A DNA stretch of 64,000 nucleotides. Origin: Galerina marginata (lineage: Eukaryota > Basidiomycota > Agaricomycetes > Agaricales > Galerinaceae). The stretch covers positions 2,976,001 to 3,040,000 of the forward strand of contig JAECYW010000009.1 in assembly GCA_023014335.1 (NCBI GenBank), written 5' to 3'. Shown in pieces: positions 56,370-64,000 of this stretch; position 1 is the stretch's first letter, and the number at the start of each line of letters is the position of its first letter. The notes under the pieces are model-generated. The model ran no database searches. It was not told where the DNA came from and worked only from the letters and a program-made list of their open reading frames with translations. Position numbers and translations under genes: made by a program.

Positions 56370-58200
56370 GGATGCCGCTCCGCCATAATCTACAGCGTCA
56401 AGGCAGAATCTTGTGGCTTTTCGTTGCGCTGGATCCCGACCCTCTCAACAAACCCGGCCTTATGCTTTTGCAGCGCCGCTACTTGCTAAAAATGGCAGAG
56501 AATCCTCCTTTTCCTAAAATTCATCTGGCCAAGGCAGTTGTACCCTCCTTTGTTACGATTCCAGATACCTATCTCTTAGGGGATACGGACCCCGAGTCGA
56601 AGGGAAGTAGTGGAAGAGAGATAAACGATTCGAAGTGTTGCTTAGAGAGACGTCGGTGGCCTTTCCGGACTCTGCTTGGCTGCCATGAACATGAATGCCT
56701 GACTCGTCCGAGTGAAGCAGAGCCGATGTTCTGTTCGTAGGCACCGCCACACCGACCAGCACGTTGTCCAGGTTTGTGTGTATGTGTATGTCACCTTTGA
56801 TATTTTGGGGCAAGCACTCTATCAACTGACGCTGCTTTCTTTCTTGCCTCCAGGTTAATCGTGTTGGACTCTTCGCTACATTTTTAAAAATAGCATTCGT
56901 AGGACTACCTCAGACCCTTTGTGTGTCCCAAGCTTCAACAACCGCAAGTATAATCCCTCCACAGTGACCACTCGGCCTCATCGCAGCTCTGAAGACTAAC
57001 AACGGAAGCACAAGTCTGGATGGATGAGAAGTGTGCCTAACCTCAAGGCCACTCATGCAAATTCAACATGGGTATACGCCAATCGATGGTGCAAAGGCCA
57101 GCAGCGCAGATACCCGTCTCTCAGTGTCGCTCATTCTATCTACCCACCTTTTTTACCCACCTCCACCCGCTTGATGGATGTACAATATATACTGCTATCG
57201 GATCTGAGACCGGTGGATTAGTAGGTTTTGACCATTAGATAATAAATTGAGACAAGAGAAGCGGATAACACGTCGGTCGACGCTGGGTCTGCGACCCGGA
57301 GATCAGTGAACGCCGTCACAATTTCACCTGTAAAGCAGTCGTAGTTTGGTAATGTTGCGAATGTCTCTCGTTGACAGATGAAAACCACGGACGATCTAAG
57401 GAGAAAGTCGGTGGGATTTCCGTCGCTTGGAGATCAACTCTTGCATTATAAATGGCTGATTTTAAGGCAATAACTTGGACCTTGGAATCATGGCACAAAG
57501 TGACCCTCCAATCGTCTGCAAGCCCTCGACAGACAGCTTGAAAAATATCCTGCCTGACCACACTGAAAGTACCTGGAGCATCGGGAACCGGAACAGGAAA
57601 AGCGTACCCTCCAGTGCAATGGCATTGTCAGGATAATGGAGCAAAAGGACTCAGAGACTTGAAGGAGCCATGACTATTGAACATTGAACATGAAGACCTC
57701 TGGGAGTTTGGAAAAAAACAGCATTTGATTACAAGTACTATAGTTTTATGGGCTTACGACTGCTTATTAGTGACTCAGATACTTGAGCTACTTCGATCTT
57801 GGGAACATATTCGAGATCTTGCCAAAGGACACTTGTAAGGTTCTTCCAGTGTTACTAGCCTTGGACATCAAGTAATTCACTAAGTACGAATGTGTTATCA
57901 GCATTAATTCCAGTTCCATTCTTAAAACACTCGCACCGGGGTGAGTATAGAAAAAGCCGACGTCATTAATCTGAGCAATGCCACAGCCATGGCACCGCTC
58001 GAAATCAATGCCTGGACTCTTAAGTCCAGGTTTTACAACATCTGCGACCCTACCAAATAAAAGTAAATTTTGTTCCTCTTTAAAACTCCGCAATCTAGTC
58101 ACGTTTCGCTCGTTATCCTAGTCACGTTTTTTGGTCGTCATAATCGATAGTCCAATTACATCATTAATTTTCTACCGTAAAAAAAAAACGGCTAAAAGTA
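56370..58200. other. No confident gene
   Basis: Several minus-strand frames (57316-57561, 57462-57644, 57788-58102) have protein-like stretches (VVRQDIFQAVCRGLADDWRV) and could be remains of genes. None is recognised, and the frames overlap without clear introns. Confidence 0.25.
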
Positions 58201-58227
58201 ATGGGATGAAACGATAAGAATATTGGG

Positions 58228-59447
58228 TTAGTACGTTACTTTCCAAAGTTCGGGATGATCGTCGAACAGGAATGGATATCCTTCATTTATTATCCCGTTT
58301 TCAGAGGTATCCGTGAAAGTCCATTTACTTCCGTGTCTATCCCGTGCCCAATGAATTGTGCCGTATGACATGTTGGTTAGACTTTCTCGAAGTTTTCCGG
58401 CTTTTACGATGTGAGCTAATTGAGTATTGAGTGCGACTTCTTCGTCTAAGCGGAACTGAGGCGGTAGCATTGTCCAATCATTGAGTGAGAATGTACGGAT
58501 TCGGGGTAAAATGACCGGTGTCCTGGTAAAGACTTCAGATGTTTTCTGCCTTGCCGTATTAGCAATCATTTATAGAATTTTGATGGTTTACTCACTAAAG
58601 CATTAGCGTTTGGTGTTCGGATTATGAGTTTCTCGAGCCGTGGAAATACTAGGTCCAGTTTCGTTAATATCGATGCCATTTGCTCTGCCAATTTTATATC
58701 CATACTGAGGACGAGATTGCAGAGTGTATATCCAGAAGCGGAATTAACGATATAGTCGAAGTCGAATTCGTCGACTGGTTCTGAAATAGAAAGTGAAGTG
58801 AGGTTGTGGTTTCTGATAATATTGAGGATACGAATCGGTCCATGTAGAGTGAACGACTGTAGTTTTGGAATTAAATGAGGAGCAAACGGCGTTACGGGAG
58901 TTTTGAGATCGTAGCCCGAGGCAGCAATGGCCGTTGAAAGAGACGTGTCGTATAATAAATAGACCAGAAAGCTTGCCCGATTTGTGCGAACATCTATTGT
59001 CAGTGACCTTAGTTCCTTCATTCGAGGAACAGCACCGCAGAATGCAAGAAACGTGGGTATAGAGTCTCTGTTCGATACCGCCGTATATTGTAAACTCTTT
59101 ATGTGTCTAGCGTAGCCCATTTCCGTTCTGTTGACCGTATTGAAGAATTTGAAAGCCCTGTGCTCCGATACTGTGACGCGAAGATATAATTGTCGTGCAA
59201 CCACGCAGTGTAGCTCCCAGCAAGTACGGAGCATTGATGCCTGATCTTCGGTCGGCAGGAGGCGGACGATTTCATCCAATATCTCGTTTGCCAAAACGGG
59301 CAGTGTTATTTCGAAACTTGACCTATTTGAAAGGACATTTTGGATTATTCCGTAGCAGAATGATGCAACGGGAAGACTGACTGTTGTGCGATTTTTTTCA
59401 ATGTAGTTGGCGTCATTGGGACTCTGAAAAGGTGTACTGACTAGCAT
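58228..59447 (-). CDS. F-box-like/LRR-like protein, 2 exons
   Basis: Exon 1 runs from ATG at 59447 to about 58597 and ends NANAL at GTGAGT; exon 2 begins after AAGGCAG with KTSEVFTRTPVILPRIRTFS and stops at 58228, phases closing. The N-terminal part, ITLPVLANEILDEIVRLLPT then DQASMLRTCWELHCVVARQL, fits the F-box pattern. The remainder has irregular leucine-rich segments (LRSLTIDVRTNRASF, LTSLSISEPVDEFDFDYI). Proteins of this kind usually act as SCF substrate receptors. TGG AAA|GTAACG near 58237 is a possible extra donor, so a further exon downstream cannot be excluded. Confidence 0.62.
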
Positions 59448-59449
59448 GG

Positions 59450-61850
59450 TTGTTTAAGTATCTTCCTTTTCCTTGCTGAAATAGCAAATTTAAAGCTCGC
59501 AATAAAACGAGATAAATCGAGACAATACGAGACAAAGGAAGGTGAATCGATATCGGGAATCCGAATCCGAACGTCATGGACGTGAGAGTTTGATGGTCTT
59601 TAGATGACTTTGTATTCGTTTGTCAGTTTGATCTGGTGGCGTCACACGTGTCTCTGTACCCAGACATCGATGTGAACTCCGAATGCTGAATGTGCACGTA
59701 CGATGACCCCCCTTACTTTTTGTGACTGTTGCTGTGAGTCTCCGCATCGGTATATTCTGTTTAAGATCGCCTTTGTTGTGTGTCGCGGTCGCTTAGGCAG
59801 AATACCGTGATGGCTTGCTGGTATGCTCTTGAATTTCTCGTCGTTTCGTATTATTCGGGCTTTCTCATATCCACATAGTCACCGCCAGTGTCCGCTCGGT
59901 CTTCCGGTCTATCGAATTGCAATGCTGGCACAGCTTGTATCGCTACGCTGCGCTCCGTACCCCTTCTATCTTTTACTACCAGTTTGCGCGTGTCGTTTTT
60001 AATGCTGGAGCTCCCACTTCATAGTAAGGCTATTACTATTGCTTTCAAACATCAGCCGTAAAACTAAAGTAATTTGACTACGTTTAGGCTAATCCGAAAG
60101 TTGAACCGCTACATTATCATTACTCGCTCGTTCTCTCACCCGATAGTGCTTGAGCATGAAACGCGTTTACATTGCGAAGACATTCCTCGATGGAAAAAAA
60201 TGCCGTCAGATATGCGATTCGTGAATCAACATAGACACGAAGAATACCCATGTCTTGCAAATAGTTGGAGGTCGCCGTACGAGCTATCTGTCAGATCAAG
60301 TATCGGTTGGGTCCTAAATGTCATCGGTGTTGAGTATTATTTCCTCTGTTTCTAGCAGCCTATTGAACGCCTTTTCAATTGATATATTGTCTATTCACCA
60401 GCGCGCGGCCGCCGGACAAGTTGCTCGTCAATCGTCGTCGACAAATTTATGCTTACGCTTGGCAGCAGCAATACTTCCATAAGTCGTCGTTGCCGGTGTC
60501 GGTTACATTTTCATCATCGCCTATGCTGATTCTCTGTGATTAAAGGTATCGATTGATGCAGGAAGCGCGGGCTGCCTTTTTTCGAAGTGGAGTATATGTA
60601 ATTCTGTCGACTGCGGTAGTCGATGGATGGATGGCGCTCCAGATAACTTCTAGCTATCCATTATTGCGTCGTAATGTTGGGTACGATATCGTCGTTGCTC
60701 GTAGTACCTCATAAAACAAACCGATTTTGTGCAGGCAAACAGGTAACGTCCCGAGATTTTCTCTTCCTCGTCGTATGTTGACTCGCTTTTTTAAAAAGAT
60801 TTGTATTTTAATGCTGTGGCTTTCTATATAAGCGAATGCCGAATGAGCTCGAAAACATCATGCATGGTGGCTCTCGATACAGTGGAGTCGATTCGTTATT
60901 TGTTTTGTCTATTGACGAGTTGAATCTTTTTTGTCAATACGCCATGTTAATTCGCGGTATCATATGGTATTTGATTCAATATATTGGGTCGCTAATTATT
61001 TGTCTCAGACTGAGCGGATGAAATCAACCATAATCCGTCAAATGAAACTTCCTAGTGCGTATGTTCTCCTTCTGACCCTACCTGCAGGTGAGATTGTTAT
61101 TTCTCTGGATTCGAAAATGGCCTACAGTTTATAGTATGTATGTGGCGAGAACCCCTAGACTGATATTCTATCGGCAAGACCCAGAAGTCCTCAATCATTC
61201 GATAAGTGGAATGGTCTATTGTCCACTGATAGTGAGACCTGCGATAAAGCAAGAGAAATATTTGGGTGCGGTGATGATCTTCGCATATCAAAATATATGG
61301 TGCGTAGTGCAAATTTGCTGTATCTGTACGACGATTAATGCTTTTCCATGTTGGTCTTTTGTCTTTACCTGATACTATAGGCATCCATAAGTCGGGGGTG
61401 ATTTCGTTCAGTAGAATGCTGTCCATTAGCTACTGTTTGTAATGACGATGACTACTTATACTCATGACTGGAATTAACGACGAGGCGTGAAATTCCAATG
61501 GAGGCATTTTAATTCCCCGGTATTCGTTTTAGCTCATTTGTTTTGGCTCAGTTGTCCATACCTTTACATGTTGGTTGTACTTAATTAACATAACATGCCT
61601 TGCCTAATCGAAGTGATCCGTAATGGTGCTTCACCTGGGGTGGTAATGGTCTTACATCTGCTATCTCGTCTGCCGGCTATACGCAATACGAAATACGAAT
61701 CATAATGTTTAGAACCTAAATACGAACATGCACAATATCATTTGAAAATACGTGAGCGGTTTCTGCTGTTGTCTTAACTCTTACGAAGTGATTGATTACA
61801 TTTGAACTGAGTTACCTGTCAGACGCTGATTTAGTGGAGATATTAATTGT
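59450..61850. other. Gene-poor stretch
   Basis: About 2.4 kb with only short frames on both strands, no domain motifs, and slightly AT-rich. I see no transposon ends. Confidence 0.4.
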
Positions 61851-61854
61851 TAAT

Positions 61855-62558
61855 CTATGTTGTTGTCTCACCGGAAGTTAGATCGACTGAGTTTTGAACC
61901 GTGTTCGTATATGACGTGAATGTTGCGTTTGGGACGATCATGTTGGCATTTGAGTTGTAAATGTCGACGTGGTGGCCGACATTGTTTTGAATTGGCTCGG
62001 GCAACGTTTCTCGATGATAATTCTTACAATGTTCACGGTAGTATGACTCCCTCTTTGGAAGTGCGGTGACCTCAGGTAGAATAGCTCTGGCTGTAACCTG
62101 AAATATGTTTTTAGATACGTCGTATGCGAGCATTATGATGGGATTAATAAAGAATGTCACTAACCATGTCGGGTAGTTGGTACGATGGGGGTAATTCCCT
62201 CATAAGTTGCTGTAGAATAACCTTAGAATGTTAGCAGTAAAGAGTATCGTGTAAGACTCACGTTAATTGACTGTTCCGAAACTGTTTGCATGAAGTTTTG
62301 GCCTTCGAATCTCATCTTTGGATCGGGATGGACGTGTAGGTTCATGATCTTGTGAGCTTGCTCCGTTATGAATTTGGGATCCAGGATATCATTTGCTTTC
62401 GACGATTGGTTGCCGCCGGTTCCACTCACGACCAGTCGGCCGACGGCATTCGACACGTTCACGTCTACCTTCCCAAAATTATCCCTGTAAATAGCGAGTA
62501 GCACATCTTGATAATTCTGTGTTGAATGGTCGTTATTGACAGTACTTTGGGTGTTCAT
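61855..62558 (-). CDS. Hypothetical protein, 3 exons
   Basis: Exons read from ATG at 62558 (MNTQSTVNNDHSTQ) to EQSIN, then a 15-codon exon (QLMRELPPSYQLPDM) between GTGAGT...CTACAG and GTTAGT...TTTCAG, then VTARAILPEV to the stop near 61855. All phases are zero, giving about 190 residues. The product is Asn-rich, with no membrane segment or known motif. The clean splice signals make this more likely real than a chance frame, but its function cannot be inferred. Confidence 0.5.
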
Positions 62559-62559
62559 T

Positions 62560-63750
62560 TTCGCTTTCCTTTAAGTCGAATCATGCGGTTTATGTTAATA
62601 ATGTCTACAACGTAGGGGTTTAAATACGTACCCGATTTAAGAGCAGCTCTTGATGTGGTCAGCTTATGAGTAGACAGTTTGGTGGGTGATAGGCGAATGT
62701 TGTTAACGTTTTAAATTGAACGAAATAGTTCGGTTGTAGGCGAATGTGATCGATAAATATTCTTTCGTCAGGGGTCACTTTGACGGTGGAATTTGGACTC
62801 GTAAGCGAATACATTTTCCATCGATCTCCGATTTGTTGATATTGACGTTTGGTGGGGTGCAGGTGCTCACGGCAGTATTTATGTCGGTGACGCCTTGATG
62901 GTCAGTGTTAAACTATCTCGTTTTCATACAGCGATGTCTTCGGCGTGTTTTCCATCCTGTACTCTTTTCCCGAGAAGATGGGACGGGAGGATAGTTTTAC
63001 CCCGCCTTGATGGCAGGATCGCGAATGTCTCTGTCAGTCATTCGTTTTGCGACGATTGGTGGCCGCCCAGCCTTTCAAACGGTGCTTCAAGTGGTACGTA
63101 AAACTCCGTAGGGCACTAGATATCTGTTAATGATTTGACTTCTCGTATTGTCGACAGGATATACCAATGATTACGGTGGCAGTAAGCGACATCCATTGCC
63201 TGCAGTTACTGGGCGTTGTCGAGAGCGGCGGTCATCGGTAAAAAGAGGTGATCTTCTCGTATCACCAACTTCGTGAAGGCTGCTGAAAGTTTGTCCGTTT
63301 CCCTGTCATCACAGTCAATGATAATGCGAACAGACACAAAAGCGCTGAATATGGCAGCGTGTTTGTCAAGTACCAGGTTAAGAAGCCGGTTGTTGCAAGG
63401 ACGAGGCGGCAGTTCTACGTGAATCGAGATTCAACGTCGTCACCATTTAGAATGTACATCGGGGTGAATTAAAAGGGAAGGATTAATTCTCCTTGGAAGA
63501 CGGAATGTGCCAGGGTACGTGAGTGAATCCGAAATATGACGTCCGTTGTTGTTTTTTTATCATGATCATGGAATTTTCTATCGAGTTTGAGGGGTGATGG
63601 GTATGATTGTTGCGTGGATTTATTTATTTATATTTATTCTGGAATTCCGATCAACCGAATATTGGCGTTCATTGATCATGCGTTAACTTTCAAGTGTTAA
63701 CCTGCTATTGTCATGCCTCATGAATTTAAAAGAGTAGCTACGATTACTTG
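62560..63750. other. No confident gene
   Basis: One 68-codon plus frame (62895-63101) without motifs. CGACGATTGGTGGCCGCC near 63051 resembles CGACGATTGGTTGCCGCC near 62401 inside the hypothetical gene, perhaps a small duplication. Confidence 0.3.
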
Positions 63751-63756
63751 GTCAGT

Positions 63757-64000
63757 ATGTCTACGCTTCCTCCTCCCGCCGTTTGGAAGTTCCATCCTTC
63801 ACAGATGATTGTGCCTGCAGGATGTGATTCTTATCCATTCAGGTTCCGTGTTGGCGACACCGTGACCGGTCTATGTTATTCTTCTTCCCTGTCCTTGACG
63901 TATAAATCCTCAATAATTAAGCCCACAGATACGGTACAGAAGGTTCTAAAGGAAGGCCGAGCCTACCAGCTGTTGCAGGTGACAAACAAGCGCCTTGGCC
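63757..64000 (+). CDS. Partial gene running off the window end
   Basis: From ATG at 63757 the frame stays open to the last base (81 codons): STLPPPAVWKFHPSQMIVPA, then YPFRFRVGDTVTGLCYSSSL and VQKVLKEGRAYQLLQVTNKR. The absence of stops and the protein-like composition support a 5' exon. No family recognised. The context TCAGTATGTC is an acceptable fungal start. Confidence 0.5.
   Translation, partial: MSTLPPPAVWKFHPSQMIVPAGCDSYPFRFRVGDTVTGLCYSSSLSLTYKSSIIKPTDTVQKVLKEGRAYQLLQVTNKRLG

Noticed and set aside
1..64000. CRISPR array or prokaryotic operon signals
   Set aside because: No regularly spaced repeats of that type; introns and gene families are fungal.

Overview
The window looks like nuclear DNA of a filamentous basidiomycete, most likely an Agaricomycete. 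Genes are split by short (about 40-70 bp) GT-AG introns. The families are typical of mushrooms: a DUF6532-like protein, several F-box/LRR-like proteins, a patatin-NACHT-ankyrin NLR, a Fungal_trans regulator with a Q-rich tail, an HSF/Skn7-type factor and a secreted S41-like protease. A type I fatty acid synthase alpha relic of fungal type is also present. No rRNA, convincing tRNA or CRISPR array was seen. All gene models are hand-spliced from the sequence; where phases were checked across every junction this is stated.

Layout. 1-2600: no confident gene, two small hairpins and a tandem duplication. 2626-4740 (+): intact nine-exon DUF6532-like gene. 4741-6900: weak ORFs only. 6930-9050 (+): decayed FAS alpha (fas2) copy, followed directly by a decayed hAT transposase end (9260-9690). 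9700-13000: mostly unresolved, ending in an AT-rich repeat. 13270-14807: 1538-bp element with about 500-bp terminal inverted repeats. 15193-18914 (-): two small paralogous Cys/His-rich proteins flanking an F-box-like gene. 19373-22457 (-): secreted S41-family protease-like gene. 24190-25930: diverged repeats. 26290-31817 (+): 1636-residue patatin-NACHT-ankyrin protein. 32772-33321: hAT-like MITE. 35575-38006 (+): single-pass membrane protein with a long low-complexity tail. 39589-41870 (+): HSF-type factor with lesions. 42525-46214 (-): fungal-specific transcription factor. 49313-51189 (+): HxxxD acyltransferase-like enzyme. 51584-53107: very young Copia LTR element carrying only gag. 53288-54699 (-): frameshifted F-box gene. 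54841-55575: palindromic MITE. 58228-59447 (-): another F-box-like gene. 61855-62558 (-): hypothetical gene. 63757-64000 (+): gene running off the end.

How it fits together. This is a gene-plus-transposon region rather than a metabolic cluster; neighbours face both ways and share no obvious pathway. The most notable gene is the NLR: its patatin domain keeps the oxyanion loop and the catalytic-Asp motif, but the nucleophile serine position reads glycine, while its ankyrin array contains a recent near-identical 297-bp duplication. The second highlight is the gag-only Copia element, with two apparently identical 203-bp LTRs, a 5-bp target duplication and a primer site of the half-tRNA type.
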